Origin: Liquidambar formosana
Lineage: Eukaryota > Streptophyta > Magnoliopsida > Saxifragales > Altingiaceae
Direction: 5' to 3'
Length of the DNA: 64,000 nucleotides
Assembly: GCA_039720395.1 (NCBI GenBank)
Contig: CM077827.1
Location: 8,905,991 to 8,969,990, forward strand
A program made the translations under genes and the position numbers. Positions within the stretch are counted from its first letter, which is position 1. Each line of letters begins with the position of its first letter. Positions 46,208 to 57,301 of this stretch are shown piece after piece. The notes beneath the pieces were generated by a model. That model was not told where the DNA came from. It saw only the letters and a program-made list of their open reading frames with translations, and ran no database searches.

Positions 46208-47879
46208 GTTGGGAATCGAACTAGAAGGAAAACAAAGTGCGGAATGAATTGATAAACAAAAATTTTCCTAATTGATCCCTTAACCCATGAATCCAATTAT
46301 GCTTAAACATAAACAAAACCCTAACTAGAAGAAGGTAGAATTACTTACAGTTTGATTTATCTTCTCCTTTTTGTTCCAAGTTTTGAATCCGGACAACAAA
46401 GAACGAGCAGTCCAAGTGTACTGCCTCCAACAGTATCCACACCTAGCTAGAACTTTAAGTCTTTCCTTCCTTCCTTCCTTCTTCCTTGTTGTTGCTAGAG
46501 GTAGAGAAGAGAAGAGAGAAAGAAGAGAGCCTCCAAGAGTGGACGGCTAGGGTTTTTGTGCCTCAAATTATGATGACATCACATCATAATGTGATATATA
46601 TATCCCACACTAAAGGAGCCAGCCATAGGGAGAAATCCCTTTAAGGTTTTAATGCAATTCCTCTAAATTACATTATAACCCCTCTAATTTATATCAAATA
46701 CAAATTTGGCCCTTAAAGAACTTTTCTTTAATCACTTATGCCCTTTCTTTCATAGACTTTAAAACTCTCTTAGCATGATCATTGTGTGGCCCATTGGATT
46801 CACATCATCAAGTAGTAGAAATAGCACGAGGTGTGCACAATGGAACTCTTTCCATTAAGGGTTTAATTGAAACTTCTTCTAATTCTTTAATTAATTATAA
46901 CTTATTTATATCAATTAGGGCTTCTACTAACTATGAGTAACACCTAGCATATGGCTCATGGTGTGATCCTTAATGAGGTGAATAAGTATTTAACAAAGAA
47001 CCCTTCTGTTATAGTTTATAGGTTATAATTACATCCTTCCATATACACAATGTCTCCAATTGAACTAATAGAACATGGAAGTCTGTCAAGTCCTTAGTTC
47101 AATTCCTTTATACTCAATCATGAATATCAACTCAGTAATGATCTTATGGAAACTCCTTTCATATTCATTCTACCATGGGCCCATGGATTTAATGAGTTAT
47201 ATCACTAAATGATATATGAAACATTCTCTCTCTTTTTCTTAAGAATGATGGATTCCTTGTTGATCACTCACATGCCTTCGCACACATAGCAGTAGGGCCA
47301 ATGAACACCCTTATAGGCCCTTAGAAGGATTTGCACTTAATGTTATCAAACTTCTAAAGCTATATGCATAAGACAACTATGGTATCTCAGGTCTGAGAAT
47401 TACTTGTACCACTATAACAATGAGAAACTAATTGACAGCAAGTTAAAACTCCATTCAGTTTATCTCATATCTTTGGTCACATTCAGTGTATCTATTCTTA
47501 TAATAAGCACCCACTTATTGGTTGTAGTGTCTCCACATAAATAGCTTGAGACTAGCTATCCTCCTATAAAGTCAACCTAACAAATACTAGTCCTATAGTT
47601 CATTACTGTCCATCAAAGTGAACCTTCAACTAGGAATGCTTTAGGAGTTTAGTACAAAGATATATTTACAGTCTCAAAATTACGACCCTTTGTAATTTCA
47701 TATTTTCAACTCTAACTCGATGGACATATTATGTAAATATAAATGATACATATAAACATAATAGAATAAGCCCTTTTATTAAATCAATAATAAATGTGAC
47801 ATATATAAATGAAATCAAATTATTGTTCCTAATCCCTAAACAATCATCTTTATGATTGGCTTTGGGCATAATGCTAACA
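46208..47879 (-). mobile_element. solo LTR, minus orientation
   Basis: TGTTGGGAATCG ... ATAATGCTAACA on the plus strand, flanked by perfect 5-bp duplications CGCAA (46203-46207, 47880-47884). Same family as 44260-46048 (shared CATAATAGAATAAGCCC, CTTAATGAGGTGAATAAGT in reverse). Superfamily (copia or gypsy) cannot be told from the LTR alone. Confidence 0.83.
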
Positions 47880-48294
47880 CGCAATCCCTTCTAAGATAAG
47901 GGTAATAACGTCTTTTAGTGGTCGCCGTTAATACTGTTATATATTTTCTATCAACCAAATGTCTGGGTACCTAATTGACCATTTTAAATTTTGGATACCA
48001 AACTGAAACCTACCCCAAACTTAGGGGTAGTTTTCTACATTTTACCCTATATTTTTTATGTTATTTATAAAAATAATGACATATTAAATGATTGGTATGT
48101 GCACCCCCTTAGGTTTATGGTAGATATATGCACACACAATCCTCCCATTTATATTTAGCAATAATTTTTATTTAGGGATATAAAATGGGTTGTGTTACTC
48201 TTCATGTGGTCTAGGCTGAGCTCGAGTTGGGTCTAGTCGGGTTTTAGTATTATTTGGGTCGGGTTTGGGTTAGGTCAAAGAAAAAATGACAAAC

Positions 48295-48711
48295 TACATA
48301 TTAGTGTCACTAACTTTACCCCAAATTTCAATGTGGTGTATAAACTTTTAATTTGTTCAATTTAGTGCACTAACTATACATTAGTGTTTCCGTGTAGGTA
48401 AACATGGGACGGCCGTTTAGTTTACTAACAGAGACTTCACATGTGTTTACGTGGCGATCCATGTGGCGCTGACATGGCATCCCTGGTGGAGTCTCCCCAG
48501 GAGAAATTACATATTAGTGTCACTAACTTTACCCCAAATTTCAATATGGTACATAAACTTTTAATTTGTCCAATTTAATGCACTAACTATACATTAGTGC
48601 TTCAATGTGGGTAAACATAGGACGACTGTTTACTTTACTAATGGGGACCTCATGTGCCCTCACATGGTGGCCCATCTTGCATTGATGTGGCATTCCTGGT
48701 GGAGTCTCCCC
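48295..48711. repeat. 213-bp tandem duplication
   Basis: Two copies (48295-48507, 48508-48711) from TACATATTAGTGTCACTAAC to GGTGGAGTCTCCCC, with some differences. It immediately follows the end of segmental copy B, and may be the terminal region of another TIR element. Confidence 0.82.
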
Positions 48712-48914
48712 ATTTTTTCCCACCATTTGCATCTCATGTGCGCAGTATCTGAGAGATTACTTACATTAATGACTCCTTATGATCTAGGGCTTCTGACCTA
48801 AGAATAAGAATGGTGGTGGGATGGGGGACTGCAAGGAGTTGCTTTGCTTCCACATCGATTGCGAACTGATCCGAAGAATGGTAAAGATTATCTTCGAGAC
48901 TGGTGGTGGGGGTG
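48712..48914. other. non-coding spacer
   Basis: About 200 bp without recognisable feature between the tandem repeat and a Tat LTR. Confidence 0.4.
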
Positions 48915-49062
48915 TGTTGACACCCCATTTTATACCTCCTGACATTTCGGACTACCTTAAGCCTAATGATGAAAGGTGGTGTCAAATAGAACTATACGAG
49001 TGAATCCTAAAAAATCGATGTGATCACAGCTCAAAATCAGCACAAAACCATAGCCCATGATC

Positions 49063-49092
49063 ATACGTGCATCTCCCATGAACGTACGTGCA
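49063..49092. repeat. 21-bp-phased motif cluster 1 in the 48.9-kb LTR
   Basis: ATAC/GTAC cores at 49063 (CATACGTGCAT) and 49084 (CGTACGTGCAT), 21 bp apart, at the same relative LTR place as 53114-53166. Confidence 0.75.
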
Positions 49093-49222
49093 TCACCCAA
49101 AATTTGCAAAAATCAGCATTTCCCAAATTCTCTCCTTTACCTTACAATGACCAAGCTCGATGCCAGCTACCTTGTGGCGGCTGGAAACATAGATACCTTG
49201 CAATTAAACCCTAAAACTCACC

Positions 49223-49230
49223 TATAAATA
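49223..49230 (+). promoter_or_regulatory. LTR TATA box
   Basis: TATAAATA about 150 bp downstream of the first GTAC cluster in this LTR. Confidence 0.5.
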
Positions 49231-49837
49231 CCCTACTTTTCAACCTTAAAAGGGGGGAATTTTCCTAAGCCTCCATCTCACTTTTCTTTAGCCTACCCAA
49301 TCTTCCTCAGCTAACACTCCCAGAAATCCTAAAAAACCAATTGCTGTGATCACGAGAAGTCCAGAAGGAAGAGCTCGTGAAGTTATTGCCACTACCCAAA
49401 CCTGAGGATAATCATTCCTGCTTTAACTCTTGTTTTCTTATCACTTCAGTATGTTTATTGATTAATCTTCATGAAATGGGCTTAGGATTCCTTATGTATT
49501 TCTTTCATTTGACATACATAATGAGCATTTGATGATTTAAGGTATGATTTAGGGCATACTTAAAGCATGTAGACTAGGATTGAATAGCATATATTCATTT
49601 GCTTATTACTTTCCTGAATATAGGCATGATTATGCTATATGGTCGAATTGATTCATTAATTTTCGCATTTCTTTCATATATTATCTCTCAATATTTAGAT
49701 CTAAAATGTTCTTATTGCTTTTAAAGCATGCTTAGATGGTTTATGTGCATATACTAATCATTTGTAGGCCTGTACAAACATAATAGCTGCATAATAGGTC
49801 AAAATCTACATTTTGGCACACTCTGGGTTTTGAGTAT

Positions 49838-49891
49838 GTACATACGTACATCACATATGCACGTATGTGCTTGTGACATGCACATACGTGT
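49838..49891. repeat. 21-bp-phased motif cluster 2 in the 48.9-kb LTR
   Basis: Cores at 49842, 49863 and 49884 (ATAC, GTAT, ATAC), spacing 21, 21, each within CAYRTAYGTG-like palindromes. Confidence 0.78.
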
Positions 49892-50360
49892 ATACCATAT
49901 TCTGGGAAACTAATCCTTGTTTTGCAGGCTATGTAAGTATAATTCGACTCTATTAAATGCTCTTGTTTTCTGTGTATATATTTATTTATACTGTTTTATT
50001 TTGATTTCTTATCTCTTTCATCATTGCGTGCCATTAATTGAATTCAATTATATAAGTGCTTGAATAACGGTCAAATTTAGTTGAGTCCTTTTTAATTAAA
50101 GCTAATAAATACATGTGGGGGTCGGATTTCGGCCGGGTGTAGATGGATGCCTAACACCTTCCCATCCGTGTACATTAGCTTTGAACTTTGATTCTTTTGG
50201 TAATGATGAGTTGGGCCTTGCTAGGGGTCAATTGATTTCCGAAGCCAAATTAGGTGGCGACTCCCTATCCACGCTAATCATCCGTGGTTAGTGGCATACT
50301 TCCGAGCAAGCGTGGTCTAGGACACGGCGTTCACAAGGTAGGGGACGCAAAGGTTTGGGG

Positions 50361-52898
50361 TGTAACACTTATAATTTTTAAATAGGGTATTAAGGGTTTA
50401 ATTTGTGGTTAGCATGGTTAATCCCACGATTTGTTGGATGACCTCATGTATGGGTAATCCATGTATATGATAATATGATGTTGAATGTGTTTTGATGCTA
50501 GTTTTGATGCATCAAATATCTTAAGTGTGCGTTTGGCCTTATTTGCAACTTAAAGGTTTAAACTGCTGAAATTTGGTTAAGTGTTGGGGAAAAATGAATT
50601 TTCGTAAATCTTCGTTTTTAAAAATAATTTTTTGCGGTAATGGAAGTTTATAATGTTATAAGACTTCTGTGATTTTATGGGAATTTACTAGCATGTTTGG
50701 ATCAGAGTCCTCACATGTTTGTTTTAGAAAAATCTATCGGGAGACGGATTTTGTACTAAAACTGGGAACTTAGATTTTGATATACTTGGAATTTGATTTT
50801 TCTGATATTTTATTTGGATTCAAATTGAGGGTTATTTGCTTATTTTTATTAAATAACTTAAAGTAAAATGGAGAATAAAAGAATGGAGAAGATTACTTAA
50901 ATGTTTTGAATGAAAATAAGGCTGTGGAGTGTATTTTGTCTGTTTGAGTTGACTGAAGTGTGATTTCAGTTGACTGAATTACATAGAAGTTGAGAGTTCC
51001 AATTCTGGGATTTTCAGTCGACTGAATTGGTCTGATGGCTTGTTTGTGCTGAAATGATGCATGTGCCCTTTTAAGGTTATAAAACCACTTCAACCCCAAC
51101 TTGTAACCCTCATTCCTGTATTTTAGGGTGAGAGAGAGGGAGAGAGAGAGAGCTTAGGAGAGCTCTTAGATGTACGGAGGAGAGAGACTTTTTCTACTTT
51201 TGCTTGGATTTCGTGCATAGGGGCTTGGATTTCAACATTTCTAGCTTAGATTCACTTATGGTTTACCTCCATTTCGGATTTGAGAGGTAACTTCTCATAC
51301 ATAAGGCTAGGGTTTGCATTTCTTTTGGGTTTTAGTCATCATATCCTCATATCTTGTGTTTATTTATGCAATTTATGAGGTTTGGTTGCATCTTAGAGTT
51401 GGAATCTCCATTCTATTCATCAACCAAGTTATTTGGGAGCTAGGGCTTGGATTGGAAGCTTGCATGTGCATTCTGAGGCCTGGATTCCACACCCACAACA
51501 TCAAGATTGTATTTTTCTACACGTTTTATGGAGGTAGGTGCAATTGATATAGGTTTAAACTATTGACATAATAATATGATATATATTATCATAGTATTTG
51601 GTATTTTTGGACCTAGAATATATATATATAAATGATTTGCAGAGTAAACCTTGAAATGGAACTTTGGGTATTTGATGATATAAATTGGAAATTATGTTTA
51701 TTGAGAAATTTGGGTTATTCTATGTGTTTGGGGAATTATAAATATAGGAATTTTATGATTATTTCCATGTGGGTAATTGATATTTTGAAGGTAGGATTTT
51801 TAAGGTTGAAATCGTATAAGGGTATTTATGTTGTTATCATAATTTGGTGTAATTATGAGATTATTTGATTATGGCACATTTTGGAGATGATTTTAGTTAA
51901 AATCATTTTATGGTTTATTATGTTGCATGTTGGGTATAACCATGCACAAATGGACTTAATAATCAACTTGGTAATGTTTAGCGCTATTGGAACTAGGACT
52001 ACTGCGGTCTCGAAAAAAAGGGACGTCGTGCTGTGCTTTCCTATTTTCTAGTCCTGGGCTACTTGGTGTTGTTTCGAATCCGATTTCTGCGGTCCCAGGT
52101 AGGGATGTCGTGTTGTGTTGTCCTAAATGATAAGGCTACTGTGGTCCCAGGTAGGGATGTCTTGCTGTATTGTTCTCTTGGAGGTTGGGTTGTGATTCCT
52201 CCATTCCATGCGCGATGGCCCTTTTGTGGGAAAGTTGCTTAATTGATGGAATTAATGTAAAATGGACATGAGTCACATGCATTGAGTATTATGCATTATT
52301 TGTTTTAAGTTATAGATTATAACTTATTTTGGATTTGCAATATACTTGGCTAGTATATTTTGATTTAAATGATATAATGGGATTTTATATATATCATTGC
52401 TTTAGTTTACTATGTATCTACTGAGTTGTTAAACTCACACTTATTTTTTAAAATGTTTTTCAATATTATAGGATATGATTTATAAAGTTTATGCAGAGGC
52501 ACGCTTACTTGGGATTTATTAATGTGGTTTATTAATTAATGTATTTTCATGGGATAAATGAATGTATTTCATTAATTTTTATTTGGCCAATGGCCAATGT
52601 AAATGTAAATTTAATCAGGGTTGTAATTTTAATTATTTAATGTTGTATATATGTGGAAATGCGATGCATGGGATGATACCACACTTATGGATGATATGGA
52701 AATTTTTATGAATGAATTTTATAACAGGTTTTTCTTGAAGGTATGTCCTATCTATGGATGGGTCATATCTGAAAAGGGAAAAAGTTTCAAAATGGTTGAG
52801 ATTTTGACATGTGTCATCCACGTTTTATCAAAGGATTTATTAAAATAAAGCTTGTTTTATTACTATTGATCATGGCTTAATTAATTTGGGTCGCAACA
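50361..52898 (+). mobile_element. long solo LTR, Tekay/Del-like gypsy (2.54 kb)
   Basis: TGTAACACTTATAATTTT ... GGTCGCAACA with flanks TGGGG / TGGGA (4 of 5). It contains CTGAGTTGTTAAACTCAC (52421-52438) and repeats of GGTCCCAGGTAGGGATGTC (about 52090 and 52143, a poorer one near 52000). Such words are typical of long chromovirus LTRs of the Tekay/Del group. The lineage is a judgement from these words, not from protein. Confidence 0.55.
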
Positions 52899-53113
52899 TG
52901 GGAAGGGGAGAGAATAAGGAAAGGATAGAAGGTGGAATTAGGGTTAGGGAGAGGGTGTTAACACCCCGTTTTGTGCCGCCTAAATATTCCAAGCCCACTC
53001 CTTTAAGCCCGGTGATGAAGGGTAGCCCAACTTGAAATGACTAACAAGTAATCTCCAAAGAGCTGATGTGATCGCAGTCGCAGCTTGGCCCAAAGAAGCC
53101 CAGCCCATTCCTT

Positions 53114-53166
53114 TGCGTACGCACCTTTAATTTGTGCAGTACGCACCTTACATTTATGCGTACGCA
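53114..53166. repeat. 21-bp-phased TGCGTACGCA cluster 1 (U3)
   Basis: GTAC cores at 53117, 53139 and 53160 (spacing 22, 21), each within TGCGTACGCA or GCAGTACGCA. It lies about 140-190 bp upstream of the TATA box. Confidence 0.85.
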
Positions 53167-53306
53167 TGTTAATATTCCAGAATTCGAATTTTTCCCCCCA
53201 TTTCCCCTGTTGCCTTATATGGATGGAGCCTACTGCACATCCAGCCGGTGATGGCTGGGAACCAGAGAAACCCTAGCTTCATACCCCGAAACCCTAATCT
53301 TTCGCT

Positions 53307-53313
53307 TATAAAA
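53307..53313 (+). promoter_or_regulatory. TATA box of the Tat LTR
   Basis: TATAAAA in CGCTTATAAAAGGACC. Transcription would start near 53,340, making the upstream cluster U3 and the later one R/U5. Confidence 0.6.
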
Positions 53314-53854
53314 GGACCACTTCCGCATTGAACGAGAGGATCTTGGCCACCATTACCTGAAAAACCCGCACAAACCCTAGAACCATCAACCCGAATTCAG
53401 GACATAGCGGCTGCGATTGCGGAAGCTTAGAGGAGAGAATTTGTTAGCGTATTCATTGGGATTCACCCGAACCTGAGGGTAACATTTTCTTTTACATTCA
53501 TTTCCTCAATCTTAGAATAACCATTAATTATTTTCCCAAGCATATACATAGTTTCATTAAATGCCATGATTTCAAATTCAGTCGAACGTTTTCAGTTAAA
53601 TATTTCACAAATGGATTTACGCTTCATATTATGTCTTAGCATGTCTAAGTATCCTTTAAATGTGGCCTCACATGTTCATCGGCATAATGTTTTAAGTGCA
53701 TAAATCCATGTTCGAGTTTACAATGGGATCATAAATGATAGGGCATCTCTGTGTAAAATAGGAATCTGCACGTTACATCATTTTTACAGCATTGCATAAG
53801 TAACATAGAAGATTTGAATGCATACTGCCTGTTTCTTTGAATCTGCCATTATTT

Positions 53855-53904
53855 GTACGTACGTTCAAATTAAAGATGCGTACGCACCTTATATTTGTGC
53901 GTAC
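53855..53904. repeat. 21-bp-phased GTAC cluster 2 (R/U5)
   Basis: GTAC cores at 53859, 53880 and 53901 (spacing 21, 21); the middle one is a full TGCGTACGCA. Confidence 0.85.
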
Positions 53905-54367
53905 ATTATTTAAGATGCCGTGCTAACCCATTTTTGCAGGCAGTGATAAGTTCTTCCCCTCTTCTTCTTTCATAGCCGCTGCCTATTCTGTGCACCAATT
54001 TTTATCTTCTGTTTAGTATTTATTTGTATATTTTTTATTCATATAATGACATCCTGTGTGCCATTGTTGTTCGATATATCTGTCGCATGAATAGGGTTGA
54101 ACCCAATTGATATTTCCCATTAATTAAAGCCAACAAGATGCGTGTGGAGGCTGGATTCAGCTGGGCATTGCCGAGTGCCTAACACCTTCCCAACAACGTA
54201 CCTTAACTCTGAACCTTAATTCTTTGGGTAATGACGAGTGGGCCTCTTGCTAGGGGTCAATCGGTTCCCGGGGCCAAACCGGGTGGCGACTCCCTCTTCG
54301 CCTTAATCATCCGTGGTTAGCGGCGTACTCCCGAGCCGGAGCGTGGTTCAGAATGCGGTGCTCACAT

Positions 54368-54385
54368 TGGCGACTCCACTGGGGA
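54368..54385 (+). promoter_or_regulatory. primer-binding site of the Tat element
   Basis: TGGCGACTCCACTGGGGA starts one base after the LTR end (CTCACA|T). It begins TGG as expected for pairing with a tRNA CCA end; this form is typical of Tat/Ogre elements, where a tRNA-Arg primer has been proposed. Confidence 0.8.
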
Positions 54386-55276
54386 CAGAGAGTTAGACTC
54401 CAAAGTGTTTGTTGGCTTTAGTTAATTAGAAATTTTAATTGGGTGAGACCAAATTGCACACACACGCACGATCTTGGCACTTTATTACCCCTCGATGGAA
54501 GTCTGATTAGGGACCCGGGATCCACTCGATCCTATGGGCAACTCGGCTCAGCACCATCAGCCCATGGCCTGTGCCACTAACCTGTGATAAGTTAGTGAGT
54601 ACGTTAACGGGTTGCTCTTTGAGCACCTTAGCCTAGGTGACCCTTGAAGGAGATACCCTATTCTGACCTACCACAATAGTGACCCCCGAGGCCTTTACCG
54701 GACCTTGCATGAATGTGTGTTGCATCGTATGTCATGTTGCATTCATTTTCTAGTGCGGGTATGGGACGAGGCCCACCTTAATGTAAATTTTCCGAGTTTG
54801 AGCTTGTTTGAGGGAAGATTATGTGGCAATGTAATTGGACCTGGGCCCGTCAGACTAATGAAAAAAAAAAAAAAGAAAAAAGATCCATTGGGCTTATGAT
54901 CCAAGTGAGTTGTGATATATATGTATCTTGGGCTCAAATAAAGAGAATTTACATATGAGTTGGATCTATTAGTGATAAAGGACTAGGGATCCGTGGGGGG
55001 TAGCCATGACCTTCTAAGCTAGGCCAAAGTCCAAGCACCATTGCATCCAAAGCCCGGCGAGAGGAAAGTGAGGTGAGAAGTAAATCTGTAGTGGGACCAA
55101 ACCCACAAAAAGAAAAAAAAAAAAGAGGAAAAAAAAAAAATGAAGAAAAAAGAGAAAGAGGTTTGGATCCCAAATGAGTGCATTGTAATGGGCCAAGGAT
55201 GAAATGATGTTTTCGACTTCATAAGAGAGGTCTACCTATCATCGAACCTTTGAAGATTTAGTAAACATGATAAGGT
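54386..55276 (+). other. untranslated leader of the Tat element
   Basis: No frame with a known domain. The short minus ORFs (54949-55222) are Phe runs from A tracts. The block ACCTTAGCCTAGGTGACCC and GACCCCCGAGGCCTTTACC region looks structured, but I could not assign a function. Confidence 0.5.
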
Positions 55277-57301
55277 TTGATGATGAGGTATGACATGGGT
55301 AAAATACTTGAAAAGGAAAACTTTAAATTAGGGGAGGTACTCATTCGTGCTCATTCTCCTTTCAGCAAGATTGATTCGACACCAAGAACATCATTTAGTT
55401 GTGTTTGGGCTCGATCTCTAACCACCAACATGCTTAGGAGGGTTGCAACAAGCAGAATGGCAGAACAAGTAACTCTAACTGATATCCTTGAACAGATGAG
55501 AAGCGACAAAGCCGAAATGAGGGGCTTCATGAATGAGATGAGGGATCATGTTACCAAGCTGGAAAAGGGGAAAGGAAAGTCAGGAGAAGAAGAACAACCT
55601 GAGACTGAGGAAAAAGGGGAACCTAAGGGAAATGAAGAGGAACACCCAAGATGGGAAGATGACGACTACGAGGACTACTTAAAGAGGAAAGAAGCCAAAG
55701 AAAAGGATGCCCGGGTAGAGAAACTGGCAGCAGAAAATGCCGACATGAAGGCTCGGATGGACCGGATGCAGACGGCATGGCAGAAATCGCAAGGCATGGA
55801 TGACTACATGTACTCTATGGCAGGAATCACGACCGAGTCAAAAGTAAAACTTCCCCCGAAATTCAAGATAGCTGATTATGAGAAGTTTGATGGCACCGGT
55901 GATCCCAAACAGCACTTGCGCCAATACCTGAGTATCGCTAAGATGAGGGGATTAACCCCTGACCAAGTTTTGTATGCCTTCCCTTTGTCCCTCTCGTCGG
56001 ATGCTTCAAAATGGTACTACGCCCTCGACCCAAAGGTCGCAGACTCTGGGGAACAACTCGCTTCGGAATTCACCAACAAGTATACTTACAACACTATGCT
56101 GGATGTCACCTTGAGGGACCTGGAGATGACGAGGCAGAAACCGGATGAGACGTTTTCTGAATTTTTGACCCGGTGGAGAGCTAAAGCTGTCAAAATGGTA
56201 AATAGACCCACTGAAATCGACCAGATAAACATCATCCTGAGGAATTTGATGCTCGTTTACTTCGACCGCAGTTGACTTCTTCGGTTATGAATTTTGAACA
56301 GTTGTACCAATGTGGAACTCGCATCGAAGATGCCATCCATTGTGGTCAGGTGGACAGGCAGAAGAAGACATATAGTTCTGGTAGTGGCAGTGGAAACGGA
56401 GGCAATAGAATGGGTGGCGGAACCTAAACACAGGCCACGGTAGGGGCCGTCCAACAAGCCCAAGCAGCACAGAAGCTTCCAAAGGTATACCACGACCTGG
56501 GAGTCCCATTGTCAAAACCTTTGGTCAATCTGAACAAAAAAGGGGCATTTAAAGCCATTGGAACCTAGGGCGCTACCCAACCCTATTTCCCCGCACTGGA
56601 GACAGAACGAGTTTTGCGATTTCCACCAGCGCATCGGTCACAGAACCGATAATTGGATGCGTCTGAAAAATGAAATCCAAGATTTGATTGATTCGGGGAA
56701 GCTACCACCGCCAAGCAGCGACAAGCCTAACATACAGAGTAACCCGCTCCCGGATTTCAGAAATACACCACCCCCAGCATTTATGAATCTGATCAGTTGT
56801 GTAAATGAGATCGAGGACTCGTCCGAATTCATTCTAATGATCGGTACAAAGAAGGCTCCGTGGGAAGATTACGATAGTGAAGAAGAGGATATCTGGGCAG
56901 AAATGAAAAAGGATTCCATGCATCTGACTCGCTCCGGGAGACACTTCAAGCCCGGATTTCTGGAAGCAGATCACCTGAGCCGAGAAATGAACCAGGAGGC
57001 AGACGTCGACAAAGTAAGGGAGAGAATGGGGCTCCTGGGAGAAGAAGAAGAGGAAGATCGGGTCCTAAAACAGCTAAAAAAGACGCAGGCAAGCATAAGC
57101 ATTTGGGGTTTGATAACTGCCTCAAAGAAGCATCGTCAAGTCCTGCTGGATGCTTTAGCACAAAAGGAGGTGCCAATGGAAACTACCCTTGAACAAGTGT
57201 TGTCCCTCATGGGAGTGAGCTCGATAAACAAAGCCGTGATGACCTTCTCCCAAGAGGATTTGCCAGTTGAAGGGTTCGAGCACGCAAAGCCGCTATATAT
57301 C
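55277..57301 (+). pseudogene. gag: gag, broken
   Basis: Capsid-type Gag. The first open part (to 56275) has a likely start at Met 55457 (MAEQVTLTDILEQM), then a charged coiled-coil-like region (EEEQPETEEKGEPKG ... DMKARMDRMQ) and the retrotransposon gag domain (FDGTGDPKQHLRQYLS). A frameshift near 56270, a TAA at 56425 and a compensating frameshift near 56556 break it. The frame then resumes at 56558 with the zinc-knuckle region CDFHQRIGHRTDNW, where the last Cys is replaced by Trp, so metal binding would be weakened. It runs on into the protease and is cut by the solo LTR at 57302. Confidence 0.82.

Larger units (their letters stand above)
43081..48047. mobile_element. long-TIR DNA element containing two LTRs in opposite orientation
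   Basis: 8-bp flanks TATATTTT on both sides (43073-43080, 48048-48055). The ends match as inverted repeats: AAATGTAGAAAACTACCCC and CTAAGTTTRGGGTAG, then CAATTARGTACCC. Without the LTRs it is about 1.5 kb with a pyrimidine-rich stretch (43.46-43.85 kb, many TTC/TCT), which gives spurious Ser/Phe-rich ORFs. No transposase seen. Confidence 0.72.
39479..48288 (+). repeat. segmental duplication, copy B (expanded by insertions)
   Basis: Same order of blocks as 27,319-29,502. The difference in length is explained by three TIR elements at 39791-41186, 42297-42693 and 43081-48047. Each is absent at the matching site in copy A, and each is bounded by a short direct repeat of that site. Copy B lacks the MITE present in copy A at 28,878. 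Confidence 0.88.
48915..50335 (+). mobile_element. solo Tat-type LTR (1.42 kb)
   Basis: TGTTGACACCCCATTTTATACC ... GGCGTTCACA. Related to the LTR at 52957: both have GATGTGATC-CAG near the start, a TATAAATA box (49223-49230), GCCTAACACCTTCCC, CATCCGTGGTTAG and TGGCGACTCC (50255-50264, 71 bp before the end). No PBS follows (AAGGTAGGGG). Flanks GGGTG / AGGTA do not form a clean duplication, so deletion after insertion is possible. Confidence 0.75.
52957..54366 (+). repeat. 5' LTR of the Tat element
   Basis: 1410 bp, TGTTAACACCCCG ... GCGGTGCTCACA, immediately followed by TTGGCGACTCC. Has a TATAAAA box (53307-53313), two phased GTAC clusters (53114-53166, 53855-53904) and a TGGCGACTCC copy at 54284-54293. 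Confidence 0.88.

Noticed and set aside
54949..55222. Three overlapping minus ORFs with poly-Phe
   Set aside because: Caused by A tracts in the Tat leader.
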